Positions 1 to 7,882 of a stretch of 21,791 bases of DNA are shown here, piece after piece. Position 1 is the first letter of the stretch; every line of letters starts with the position of its first letter. The notes below the pieces were generated by a model. The model was not told where the DNA came from, did no database searches, and saw nothing but the letters and a program-made list of their open reading frames with translations. This DNA comes from JAKASV01 sp964595035. Lineage in GTDB: Bacteria; Babelota; Babeliae; Babelales; Vermiphilaceae. Location: positions 1 through 21,791 of the forward strand of contig CAZQNW010000014.1 in the NCBI GenBank assembly GCA_964595035.1, in the 5' to 3' direction. Position numbers and translations under genes: made by a program.

Positions 1-1245
1 AGCAGTATCTTCGATAGACACATATTCAGGACAAACTTCTTTCACAGTTCCATCCTGATAAGGACTGATGAACGACAAGGAATCTAATAAAGTTTCGCGC
101 AGAGATTGCTCACGAACTTTCATAGGTTGTTGGCTGTGCTCTACAGATATTTCTTTCTGTTTACAAACTTGTTCAGATGCGCCCTCTTGAACTGAATGTT
201 CTTCTCGTTTTTCAACAGGTTCAACCGTACATGCTTGTGAAGTTGAGGGAGTTTGTTGCGCAGATTTTTTTGGCTTACGAGCTACACGCTGTTGAACTTT
301 CGCAGTAGGTCTTAGTAATGAAGGATCAATCCACTCATGCCTTGCTAATGCAGCGCAAGACCCCGATGGGGCTGAAGGCGAAGGAGCTTCTTGCCGCCTA
401 TCTACAGGAGCATCATCCAAAAATGTAGGATCTTGAAGTGTATCTTTGAATCTCTGGCCATCATAATCTTGAAGAAAAGCAAATAATTTCTTAGCTTTTT
501 GACAACTTTTTTTACCCGTTCTTAGGGCTGCATCAATTTGACTATGTAACTCTTTAATCGTCCGTTCATATAAGGAACAGCATACGCTACTCAGGCGCTG
601 ATAACCTGCCACAATTGCAGAATTTATTTCAATATTCTTGCGTTCGATATGTGCCACACAACTTTCATTGACCCTCACACGAGTACACATCTGCTGATCT
701 TGCATAACAACTAATTGGCGTCTTTCTTCCTGTGCCCCTTTTTGAAAAAAAGATATCGATGGTTGTGGAACTTCTGCCTTGGGCAACTGTAATGCCATAC
801 GTTCCCTTAACTGTCTCAACAGTTCATAAAACTCAAAGAACTGCGGTATCAAAGAAATATAGCGGTTGCTTTCACCGCGATAAACCTGCTCATTATATAG
901 GCTTCTTGCTAGCGCAACAAGTTCTCTATCCTTTGAAGAACGCACCTCTAAACGTCGGTCATTGATTACAGCAAAAGCCTGATGCATAAATATTTTACCT
1001 ATAAAACGAACCTCTTCATCATCACTTGTCAATAAAGACTTAATAAGATTATGGTCCGGCTTTGTTTCACTTAATGACATAAAAAGAGAACGATGCGCCA
1101 AGAATGTCCCAATAGCTTTCGGTGTTGTTAAAAAAAGGACAAATGTATCACATATCTGCCCATCACCAGGCGTTAAATACACTTCATTTCGTTGGATAAG
1201 TGCAATTTTCGATACAATAAATTCCTTTTGTTGTCCATCCTCAAC
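1..1245 (-). CDS. C-terminal part of a frameshifted secreted protein (partial)
   Basis: This minus-strand frame stays open for 415 codons from position 1245 down to base 1, so the 3' end lies outside the window. Just upstream in this frame is a TAA formed by the A-run, and the first ATG is far inside, so the frame has no start of its own. It is best read as the continuation of the signal-peptide ORF at 1241-1540, displaced by a one-base slip in the A8 tract (1246-1253). The first two thirds look folded and partly helical, with many Arg, Glu and Gln. The part encoded at about 1-420 is rich in Pro, Ser, Gln, Lys and Glu and is probably disordered. No domain family is recognised. Function unknown; presumably exported if the frame is restored. 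Confidence 0.72.
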
Positions 1246-1540
1246 TTTTTTTTAAAGCAGCCTGCAGGTGTTCTAATGCATCCTGCTGCTTTTGTTTATT
1301 TCGCGCCCCTAAGGCTACATCTGCCTTATTGGACATAGCACGGATATAGCTCAAATCATGCTGAAGATGTAATAACTGCGCATACGATTGTAATATTTGG
1401 CAGTACTCCGCTACCGGAGCGTTAGCTGAAAGTTCAAAAAACTCTCTGTTAACAACCGGAACCTGTTGCTCCATCGCAGCAATAACTGTTCCACTAATCA
1501 TCACACTTAAAAAACTGATATAAAAATTTTTACAAAACAT
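1241..1540 (-). CDS. N-terminal part of the frameshifted secreted protein (signal peptide)
   Basis: A 99-residue ORF with a Sec-type signal peptide: a lysine near the N-terminus, a hydrophobic stretch at about residues 7-21, and a likely cleavage near the Ala-Ala at 21-22. A helical segment with Gln, His and Lys follows. The ATG at 1540 has an AGAGGA ribosome site 6 nt upstream (1547-1552) and a near-consensus promoter further upstream. The ORF ends with TGA immediately after an A8 run; dropping one A would join it to the 415-codon open frame at 1-1245. Either the gene is mutated, the assembly miscounted the homopolymer, or slippage at the A-run makes both short and long products. No family is recognised. 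Confidence 0.75.
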   Translation of the reverse strand: MFCKNFYISFLSVMISGTVIAAMEQQVPVVNREFFELSANAPVAEYCQILQSYAQLLHLQHDLSYIRAMSNKADVALGARNKQKQQDALEHLQAALKKS

Positions 1541-1578
1541 ATAAGATCCTCTTTTGAAAGTTAAAAAAGCTTAATTTA

Positions 1579-1607
1579 ATTATATATCTCATTGAAAAAA
1601 ATATCAA
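1579..1607 (-). promoter_or_regulatory. Near-consensus sigma-70 promoter
   Basis: On the minus strand the -35 TTGATA (1602-1607) and the -10 TATAAT (1579-1584) are separated by exactly 17 nt. Transcription would begin near 1572, giving a leader of about 30 nt with an AGAGGA ribosome site before the ATG at 1540. This is the best promoter match in the window. Confidence 0.72.
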
Positions 1608-1744
1608 ATAGTAAAATCAATTACAGGATTTAAAAAGTCATAGAACAGAGTTATGCAACCGTTCAAGAAAATCCCTCTCGACATTTAAACCCGTTCGTTT
1701 TATATCTATTGAAAAAGTTATAGGCATTTAAAAAAGTGAGCAGC

Positions 1745-3025
1745 ATGGCACGGATTGTTATAATTGGAGCGGGGTTAACAGGGTTATCAGTCGCGTATCA
1801 TTTAGAACAACACAATTTCTTTGATTATATAATCTTCGAAAAAGAAAGCATTCCTGGAGGACTATGCAGATCTGTAAGAGCTGATGGCTTTACCTTCGAT
1901 TATACCGGCCATTTCTTTCATAGCCCATCAGCTTCAATGATTGATTTTCTGCAAGCAATCATGCCCAGTCCTCTTATTGCTCATAGACGCAGATCCTTTG
2001 TATATTCACAAGAAACATATTCACCTTACCCTTATCAAACAAATCTGCATGGATTACCGGCTCAAACCATAATTGACTGCATAAAAGGGTACGTGGAAAG
2101 ATCTCCACGTAATAGTACATCAAACTTTGAAGACTGGGTTCTTACCTATTTCGGAACAGGATTTGCACACCATTTCTTTTTTCCTTATCAAGAAAAAATA
2201 TTCGATTTTCCAGTCTCAAAATTACGCACAGGGTGGCAACAGGCTGTACCTCAAACATCGCTCGAAGATATCCTTATAGGGGCATTATACCCTCGAGACA
2301 TTGACTCTAAAGGGTATAATGCTCAATTTTGGTACCCCCCAAAAGGTGGCATCGATCATCTTATACAATCTTTTTATGGTGCATTAAAAAATCCTGTACA
2401 ATTAAATCATCCAATTGAATATATCGATACCCATAATAAATATATACAATCTGCTGACGGCCATAGAGAACCTTATGAGCTGCTTGTCTCAACCGCCCCT
2501 CTAAATACCTGTTTGGCCATGGCAGGCATGGAAGAATACGCTAAAAAATTAATATGCAATAGTCTTATTAATATTAATCTTGGTATTAATAGACCTCAGC
2601 TCACAACACATCACTGGGTTTATTACCCGGAAAAACAGTACCCATTTTTCCGTATAGGATTCCCACATACTTTAGATTCTATGGCTCCGGAAGGACAAAG
2701 TTCCCTTTCAATTGAAATTTCAAGCTTAGCACAACCTTCAGAGGAACAGATTGCATATAGTACTGAACAAGCAATTCGGCATATACGAAAAATATTTGAT
2801 CTGCAGCCCTCGGATATATCATTTCAACAGACATTATTGTTACCTTACGCATATGTAATCTATGATTTTTGGCGTGAACAACATCTTGATAGTCTTCTTA
2901 ATCATTTAAAGCAAAGAAATATCTATTCAGTCGGTCGTTATGGAGCATGGAAATATTCAAGCATGTATAACGCCATTGTCGACGGGCAAACGATCGCACA
3001 AACACTTATAAAGGAAGTAGCATGA
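1745..3025 (+). CDS. FAD-dependent amine-oxidase-like / UDP-galactopyranose-mutase-like oxidoreductase
   Basis: About 426 residues. The N-terminus starts directly with a beta-alpha-beta dinucleotide fold: GAGLTGLS glycine motif near residues 8-15, an acidic strand end (FEKE) near 31-34, then PGGLCRS. A second flavin-contacting segment lies near the C-terminus (GRYGAWKYSSMYNAIVDG), as in the protoporphyrinogen-oxidase / UDP-galactopyranose-mutase superfamily. The likely role is a flavin enzyme acting on a nucleotide sugar or polyprenyl substrate in envelope glycan synthesis; the substrate cannot be read from the sequence. The ATG at 1745 is preferred because GTGAG lies just upstream and MARIVIIG fits family N-termini; an in-frame GTG at 1736 would add three residues. 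The 3' end overlaps the epimerase by 4 nt (ATGA), so the two are probably co-translated. Confidence 0.82.
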   Translation: MARIVIIGAGLTGLSVAYHLEQHNFFDYIIFEKESIPGGLCRSVRADGFTFDYTGHFFHSPSASMIDFLQAIMPSPLIAHRRRSFVYSQETYSPYPYQTNLHGLPAQTIIDCIKGYVERSPRNSTSNFEDWVLTYFGTGFAHHFFFPYQEKIFDFPVSKLRTGWQQAVPQTSLEDILIGALYPRDIDSKGYNAQFWYPPKGGIDHLIQSFYGALKNPVQLNHPIEYIDTHNKYIQSADGHREPYELLVSTAPLNTCLAMAGMEEYAKKLICNSLININLGINRPQLTTHHWVYYPEKQYPFFRIGFPHTLDSMAPEGQSSLSIEISSLAQPSEEQIAYSTEQAIRHIRKIFDLQPSDISFQQTLLLPYAYVIYDFWREQHLDSLLNHLKQRNIYSVGRYGAWKYSSMYNAIVDGQTIAQTLIKEVA

Positions 3026-3999
3026 TATCTAACAGCCCTTATAACGCACTACCTGTTCTTGTTACCGGAGGGTGCGGCTTTATTGGGTCACATATAGCCC
3101 AAGAACTCATTGCGTTAGGAGCGAACGTCACCATCATAGATGATCTTTCAACCGGAAGTATGGCGAATATTCATCATATAAAAAATCACATACGTTTTAT
3201 TCAAGCTACAATTACAGATCAACACGCATGCCTACAGGCAACCAAGGGACAAAAACTTATTTTCCACCTGGCAGCACTTGTTTCGGTTCCCGAATCTGTA
3301 GAAAAACCACGATTATGCCATGAAATTAATGTAGACGGAACCTTTAATATCTTAGAGGCTGCACGTATAAATAAGGTCAAACGTGTTGTTTTCTCATCCT
3401 CCGCGGCAGTGTACGGCAACACAGAAGAACTTTGCCACGAAGATATGCCTTGTAATCCACAATCACCCTATGGATTTTCTAAACGCATAGGAGAACTTTT
3501 ATGCCAGCAATATTCAGCTTCTTATAATCTTGAAACAGTTATTTTACGTTACTTCAATGTATATGGACCACGCCAAAATACAGACGGCGCTTACGCTTCA
3601 GCCCGCGCAAAATTTTCTTACCTGATGAAACATAATATGCCTATTACAATCTACGGTGACGGACTCCAAACCCGTGATTTCATTCATGTTGAAGAAGTGG
3701 CTCAGGCAAATCTTACTACTGGAGTAGCTTCCATTGCACCCGGAGATATCTTTAATATAGCGTCCGGAAAAAGCATTACATTATTAGAACTTATCAACCA
3801 ATTAAAAGAGCAATTCCCTCACTATAATCAAAAAATTAATTTTGCGCCTGCACGACCAGGGGACCTCAAGCATTCACGAACTGATTGCTCAAAATATGCA
3901 TCACTCGCGCGCCAATGTCATGTACCCGCTATGTCTAATACACAAGGAGCAACGCTCTATGTCCCCTATAGGCACAGCAGTAAGCATCAACAATTTTAA
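3022..3999 (+). CDS. NAD-dependent nucleotide-sugar epimerase (UDP-glucose/UDP-GlcNAc 4-epimerase-like)
   Basis: 325 residues, typical for an extended short-chain dehydrogenase. Visible motifs are the NAD-binding TGGCGFIGSH (15-24), an acidic end of the second strand (IIDD, 39-42), HLAA (82-85), catalytic Ser in SSSAAVYG (125-132), YxxxK as Tyr150/Lys154, RYFNVYGPRQ (176-185) and the sugar-binding RPGD near 278-281. The overall pattern resembles the WbpP/Gne/GalE group that inverts C4 of UDP-hexoses. The ATG overlaps the stop of the preceding flavoenzyme gene, and an AGGA site lies inside that gene's last codons. Together they suggest a two-gene unit making an activated sugar for surface polysaccharide. 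The last 30 residues are less conserved than usual but reach normal length. Exact substrate unresolved. Confidence 0.9.
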   Translation: MISNSPYNALPVLVTGGCGFIGSHIAQELIALGANVTIIDDLSTGSMANIHHIKNHIRFIQATITDQHACLQATKGQKLIFHLAALVSVPESVEKPRLCHEINVDGTFNILEAARINKVKRVVFSSSAAVYGNTEELCHEDMPCNPQSPYGFSKRIGELLCQQYSASYNLETVILRYFNVYGPRQNTDGAYASARAKFSYLMKHNMPITIYGDGLQTRDFIHVEEVAQANLTTGVASIAPGDIFNIASGKSITLLELINQLKEQFPHYNQKINFAPARPGDLKHSRTDCSKYASLARQCHVPAMSNTQGATLYVPYRHSSKHQQF

Positions 4000-4122
4000 A
4001 TGGCAAAAGCAAACTCATTTAACGAAAGATTACCTACTCCACACCTTCGTAAAAAAATGGTATCATATATACATATAAGTAAGTGAAAATTTTAATCCAC
4101 CTTACAACTTTATTAAAATACT

Positions 4123-5253
4123 ATGAATACCAATCGTGACTATTATGAAATACTTGGTGTAAGTAAAAATGCCACCCAAGAAGAGATAAAAGCTGCTTAT
4201 CGCAAGCTTGCCTTAAAATATCACCCTGACCGTAATCCAAACAACAAGGAAGCTGAAGAAAAATTCAAGGAAGCTGCTGCAGCCTATGAGGTCCTTTCTG
4301 ACACCGATAAACGCAAGCGCTATGATCAATTTGGGCATGCCGGCATTGAAGGTAATATGGGCATGGGTAGACAAGATATGAATATGGAGGACATATTCGA
4401 ACATTTCGGCGATATCTTCGGCGATATTTTTGGCATGGGACAACGACAAACCAGACGAAAAACCGGTCCAACGCCAAAAAGAGGTCATGATTTATCTCAA
4501 GAATTACAAATCACCCTCAAAGAAGCTTATACCGGAACAAAAAAAGAAGTTGGTATTTACCAGTTTGTTGCATGTGAAGTATGTGGCGGTAAGGGCATGG
4601 AAAAAGGAACATCCGCGCAGACATGCAGCCGCTGTTCCGGCACAGGACAAATACAATTCAAGCAAGGCTTTTTTATGTACGCTCAACCTTGCGATGTATG
4701 TAATGGAGAAGGCTTTACTATTCCCTCACCATGTAAAGCATGTAAAGGTCAATCAAGAATACAAAAATTCGATAAGTTTACCGTTAACATTCCTAAAGGA
4801 ATTTTTGATGGGGCAGAACTTCGCATCTCCGGTAAAGGAGATGCCGGAGTATATGGTGGACAATCAGGTGATCTTTTTATACATGTAACCGTATTGCCTG
4901 ACAAGACTTTTTCGCGTGTTGATGATGATCTTGTATGTACAATAATGCTTACCTATCCTCAACTTGTACTCGGTTCACAAATCGATATTGAAAACATCGA
5001 CGGCACCAAAGAAACCATTAAAATTCCAAAAGGATGCCCGGTAGGAGAAAAGATTATTGCTGTTGGTAAGGGATTCCAAAGATTGCGCAGCAAAAGCTAT
5101 GGCAACCTCGTAGTCATAACCAATTGTCATATTCCTAAAAAATTATCAACAGAAGCAAAGAAACTACTCACAGATTATTCTGAACAGATTGGAACCAGTA
5201 CCGATAATCATGAAGGATCTATACGCAGTTTTTTCAAAAAATTTTTAGGCTAA
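4123..5253 (+). CDS. dnaJ: Chaperone protein DnaJ (Hsp40, type I)
   Basis: 376 residues with full type I architecture. The J domain (1-70) carries the HPD motif at 34-36 that stimulates DnaK ATPase. A short Gly/Phe/Met-rich linker follows (about 75-107). The zinc domain has four Cys motifs starting near 151, 168, 190 and 204; the first three are complete CxxCxGxG and the fourth ends in Ser (CKACKGQS) instead of Gly. The C-terminal substrate-binding and dimerisation domains follow (about 215-350). It delivers unfolded clients to DnaK in the cytoplasm. No dnaK or grpE is adjacent. I see neither a CIRCE element nor a clear Shine-Dalgarno site in the 123 nt upstream, so its control is unclear. 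A strong hairpin terminator follows. Confidence 0.97.
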   Translation: MNTNRDYYEILGVSKNATQEEIKAAYRKLALKYHPDRNPNNKEAEEKFKEAAAAYEVLSDTDKRKRYDQFGHAGIEGNMGMGRQDMNMEDIFEHFGDIFGDIFGMGQRQTRRKTGPTPKRGHDLSQELQITLKEAYTGTKKEVGIYQFVACEVCGGKGMEKGTSAQTCSRCSGTGQIQFKQGFFMYAQPCDVCNGEGFTIPSPCKACKGQSRIQKFDKFTVNIPKGIFDGAELRISGKGDAGVYGGQSGDLFIHVTVLPDKTFSRVDDDLVCTIMLTYPQLVLGSQIDIENIDGTKETIKIPKGCPVGEKIIAVGKGFQRLRSKSYGNLVVITNCHIPKKLSTEAKKLLTDYSEQIGTSTDNHEGSIRSFFKKFLG

Positions 5254-5281
5254 GTTCACGTAGATCTTGAAGTTTTAGCAG

Positions 5282-5307
5282 AGCAACCCTACCTAGATAG
5301 GGTTGCT
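5282..5307. terminator. Intrinsic terminator between convergent dnaJ and nurA
   Basis: A 10-bp perfect stem (AGCAACCCTA paired with TAGGGTTGCT) around a 6-nt loop, beginning 28 nt after the dnaJ stop. On the plus strand it is followed by a short pyrimidine run (TCTTT). The perfect stem could also stop transcripts from nurA, whose stop is at 5321, though the minus-strand tail is less T-rich. Confidence 0.78.
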
Positions 5308-5320
5308 TCTTTATAACATG

Positions 5321-6451
5321 TTATATACCAATGCCTCTTTTTTTGACACTCTTTTGAGAGAGTGCAATATGACGACGCTTATCCAACCCAATTTTTTGGA
5401 TAAGATGATAAAAAAAATCTCTATCTGCCCCTTTGACAACAGCCTGTTCATGAGACTCAGCAAGAACGACCGGATATCCTCTACCCTTAAGCGTATTATC
5501 TAAAATCATACCGGCAAGAGTATCAACCAAATTTTCATCCGCCGCAATCCACGCGGGAATTTCAATGCGGGCAATTTCAGAACCTACATGAATATAGAAA
5601 AAGTAGGGTTGTATATGTTCAGGATATGACAAACTCAACTTTGATTTATGCTTAAAAACAGTCGACCTAGTATAAGGCTCAAGGAAAAAACTGCACACAT
5701 GAACATCAAGGATATGATCCAACAGCACATGAATATTTTCCTTAAAAAACTCTTCTTGCACCGCAAAGCGCAATAAATTCACAAGATCCTTATTGCGAGG
5801 AACACTGATGTAACCCGCATAAGGAACTTGAAGCTTATACAAAGCATCCAGACTCGCACAATAGCGTGATAAAAATTCAAGACGCAACATGGAATCTTTT
5901 GACTCCAAATGCCAAAAAATCAAAGAACCGTCAAAAAGCAGCAGCAACTGTTCATCAGGAATGCACTCCTTTTTTAACTTTGACGCAATGGCAACACCTG
6001 TTAAAAATTCATGCTCTTCTCTACGACAGTTTACGACATCTAGGGCATACCCTCGCGTAGAAAGCTCATCATCACCATCAAACACCCTAGGATTAGATTC
6101 AAACAGAACTTTACGTCCTTCAATGCCATAACTGATAACCACTAAGCCAATATTGATAAGAAAACAGGTTGATCCTTGATGCCTATCAGGATATATTTGA
6201 GACCCATCTACGGCAATCAGCGTTTTAGATTTAATCTTCTTGGCATCAACAGCATAATATTGCCCTATCTTGCCATGCCACTCAGATAGCGGAACATTAA
6301 AGTCTGATGTTTGTACAGCAGCTAAGAACAATTCATTATGCGCGATCGTCTGCCAAATAGCTTGTGCTTGATTAAATTCGTCAGAAACATCCTTAAATAT
6401 ACTGGATGAAATATGTTCCAGTTCTAACAATACCTTTGCATAATCAAGCAA
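5321..6451 (-). CDS. nurA: NurA-family 5'-3' nuclease
   Basis: 376 residues matching the NurA fold in motif order: AVDGSQ with Asp82, LLLFDGSL with Asp174, YISVPRN at about 214-220, a C-terminal ARIEIPAW (294-301), and an AESHEQAVVKGADRDFF region (331-347). NurA enzymes are Mn-dependent nucleases that work with the HerA translocase in DNA end resection, best known in archaea but also present in bacteria. No HerA gene is in the window. The start is TTG at 6451: AAGGAG lies 6 nt upstream and no ATG fits better. The gene begins 13 nt after the sufU stop, so it is probably co-transcribed with the Fe-S scaffold. It ends convergently with dnaJ across a shared terminator. Confidence 0.85.
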   Translation of the reverse strand: MLDYAKVLLELEHISSSIFKDVSDEFNQAQAIWQTIAHNELFLAAVQTSDFNVPLSEWHGKIGQYYAVDAKKIKSKTLIAVDGSQIYPDRHQGSTCFLINIGLVVISYGIEGRKVLFESNPRVFDGDDELSTRGYALDVVNCRREEHEFLTGVAIASKLKKECIPDEQLLLLFDGSLIFWHLESKDSMLRLEFLSRYCASLDALYKLQVPYAGYISVPRNKDLVNLLRFAVQEEFFKENIHVLLDHILDVHVCSFFLEPYTRSTVFKHKSKLSLSYPEHIQPYFFYIHVGSEIARIEIPAWIAADENLVDTLAGMILDNTLKGRGYPVVLAESHEQAVVKGADRDFFYHLIQKIGLDKRRHIALSQKSVKKRGIGI

Positions 6452-6457
6452 TTAGAG

Positions 6458-6463
6458 CTCCTT
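6458..6463 (-). promoter_or_regulatory. Ribosome binding site fixing the TTG start of nurA
   Basis: AAGGAG on the minus strand, 6 nt before the TTG at 6451, lying in the short gap after the sufU stop. It supports TTG as the true start. Confidence 0.75.
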
Positions 6464-6464
6464 T

Positions 6465-6866
6465 TTACAGCAATTCATCAGCTTCCTGTTCTTTCTGATA
6501 GGCTTGAATGCCATGTTGTAAAGCATAGAGCGGCAATAACGCACAATGCAACCTTGTCGGTCCCAAGGACATACCTATTAACGACATTATATAATCTTTA
6601 TCTAAAGCCAATACTTCTTGTAAAGATTTACCCTTACATAATTCAGTTAGCATAGAAGCAACCGACTGACTTAAAATACATCCTACGCCAACAAATTTAA
6701 GGTCAGCAAGGATACCATCATGAATGTGACCTTCCATCTGAATCTGATCTCCACATGAATGATTATATTCTGTCGAGGAGAAATCAGGATGTTCTAGTGT
6801 TCCCACATTACGAGGATGATGGTAATGTTCCAAAAGTCTTTCACGGTATATTTGTTCTGGATCCAT
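6465..6866 (-). CDS. sufU: Iron-sulfur cluster scaffold / sulfur acceptor, NifU N-domain family (SufU/IscU-like)
   Basis: 133 residues from the ATG at 6866. The NifU-N signatures are HHPRNVG (16-22), NHSCGD with Cys38 and Asp40, GVGCILSQSVAS with Cys63, and PTRLHCALLP with His107/Cys108: the three Cys plus the Asp that bind zinc or a nascent cluster and accept sulfur from the desulfurase. With sufS, sufB, sufC and sufD in the window and no iscS or hscA, a SufU role is likely. However, the 45-residue spacing between Cys63 and Cys108 is IscU-like and lacks the insertion typical of Gram-positive SufU. The frame remains open upstream to 6947, but that part spells a hydrophobic run overlying the promoter and not a family N-terminus, so 6866 is chosen. 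Confidence 0.88.
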   Translation of the reverse strand: MDPEQIYRERLLEHYHHPRNVGTLEHPDFSSTEYNHSCGDQIQMEGHIHDGILADLKFVGVGCILSQSVASMLTELCKGKSLQEVLALDKDYIMSLIGMSLGPTRLHCALLPLYALQHGIQAYQKEQEADELL

Positions 6867-6884
6867 AGTTCTTAAATTACCTAT

Positions 6885-6910
6885 AGTATAATAAGTTCTT
6901 ATATCAACAA
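6885..6910 (-). promoter_or_regulatory. Putative promoter of sufU-nurA
   Basis: The minus strand has a good -10 TATACT (6885-6890), 18 nt before the sufU ATG. The only -35-like hexamer is TTGTTG (6905-6910), with a short 14-nt spacer. That spacer contains the inverted pair ATAAG-AA-CTTAT and the element TTCTTATAT (plus strand 6896-6904), also seen at sufS. The short spacing could mean dependence on an activator, or that the -35 assignment is wrong. Confidence 0.4.
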
Positions 6911-7054
6911 TAAAAATAAGCAGCAATAGTATAGCTCTAAATGACACAAGGTAAAACTACTAAAACATGTCACCATTTGCTATCCAGCTATAAACCTATA
7001 CACTAATTTTAAGCCTACAATTACCAGTAAATAATTTCTATTAAGGGAAAAATA

Positions 7055-7882
7055 ATGAAAAGCACCAACTGTCATGTTTTAATAGCCGGCATACTAAGTC
7101 TTTTAACCTTAAATATAGGAACCGCGCATATCATTTTTGATTTGGGAGGGGTTCTTTTAAACACAAATAAATCCGCGGTAACACATAAGGCCGGTCTTTT
7201 AAAACTGGCTTTTTTTGCATTAAGTACCATGTCAAATCCCCGTACAACATTTTTTACTATACTGGGCGAAATTAACCCTTATTCCGAAACTGAGATCATC
7301 CCTTGTGATGAAACAGGACAACAATTGCCGGGAATTATGTGCGATTGGCTTAAGGGCATTCCTTCTAAAAAAATACTCGCAAAAATTGAGAAGAAATTAA
7401 CGACTGCCCATCCCCTTTGGGACCTCGCCAATGCTATTTTTGAGCCCAAAAGCATGGCTAAAACGCAAGAACTCATCAAAGAGGGGACCATGTTCGTCCA
7501 AGAATGTATCGCTCAAGGACATTGCGTCTACATATTATCTAACTGGGATGCTGAATCATTTACACATATTTATATGAAATATCCGGAATTCTTCAGCTTA
7601 TTTTCCGGCATAGTCATTTCCGGTGACTGCGGGCTTTTAAAACCGGATCCTAAAATATATCAGCATCTATTATTGGAATACGGTCTTGATGCATCTGAAT
7701 GCTTTTTTATTGATAATCAACCGGAGAATATATACGGCGCTTTGCAAACCGGTATAGCCGGTTCGGTTCTCAATTTAAAAAAAGGAAAACCTGATTTTGA
7801 TTCGGTGCGTTGCGACTTAGATACATGGATTAATACTACACAACAATACTTAAAGCAGTATAAAGTTAATGCTTTATTCTGA
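7055..7882 (+). CDS. Exported HAD-superfamily hydrolase (YihX-like subfamily)
   Basis: 275 residues. All HAD motifs are present: motif I FDLGGVL with nucleophile Asp29, motif II ILSNWD with Ser162, motif III LLKPDPKIY with Lys196, and motif IV FFIDNQPEN with Asp220. The usual second Asp of motif I is Gly31, as in YihX-type sugar-phosphate phosphatases. Residues 1-24 form a likely Sec signal peptide (Lys2, hydrophobic core, Gly-Thr-Ala before His25), and the catalytic strand begins at once after it. This suggests a phosphatase working outside the cytoplasm, which is unusual for this subfamily. AAGGGA upstream of the ATG supports the start. About 75 extra residues between motif I and motif II form the cap. 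The 3' end overlaps the next gene tail to tail by 9 nt. Confidence 0.85.
   Translation: MKSTNCHVLIAGILSLLTLNIGTAHIIFDLGGVLLNTNKSAVTHKAGLLKLAFFALSTMSNPRTTFFTILGEINPYSETEIIPCDETGQQLPGIMCDWLKGIPSKKILAKIEKKLTTAHPLWDLANAIFEPKSMAKTQELIKEGTMFVQECIAQGHCVYILSNWDAESFTHIYMKYPEFFSLFSGIVISGDCGLLKPDPKIYQHLLLEYGLDASECFFIDNQPENIYGALQTGIAGSVLNLKKGKPDFDSVRCDLDTWINTTQQYLKQYKVNALF

Noticed and set aside
3842..4078. 78-residue plus-strand frame overlapping the end of the epimerase gene, considered as a frameshifted C-terminus
   Set aside because: The epimerase frame itself carries the RPGD sugar-binding motif and ends at a normal family length; the other frame shows no epimerase-like residues.
4000..4122. Search for a CIRCE/HrcA operator or clear promoter upstream of dnaJ
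   Set aside because: No TTAGCACTC-type inverted repeat and no -35/-10 pair with acceptable spacing was visible.
6867..6947. 27-residue hydrophobic N-terminal extension of SufU
   Set aside because: It overlies the -10 TATACT region, and family members begin at the MDPEQIYRE-like segment, so it is translated promoter DNA, not a signal peptide.
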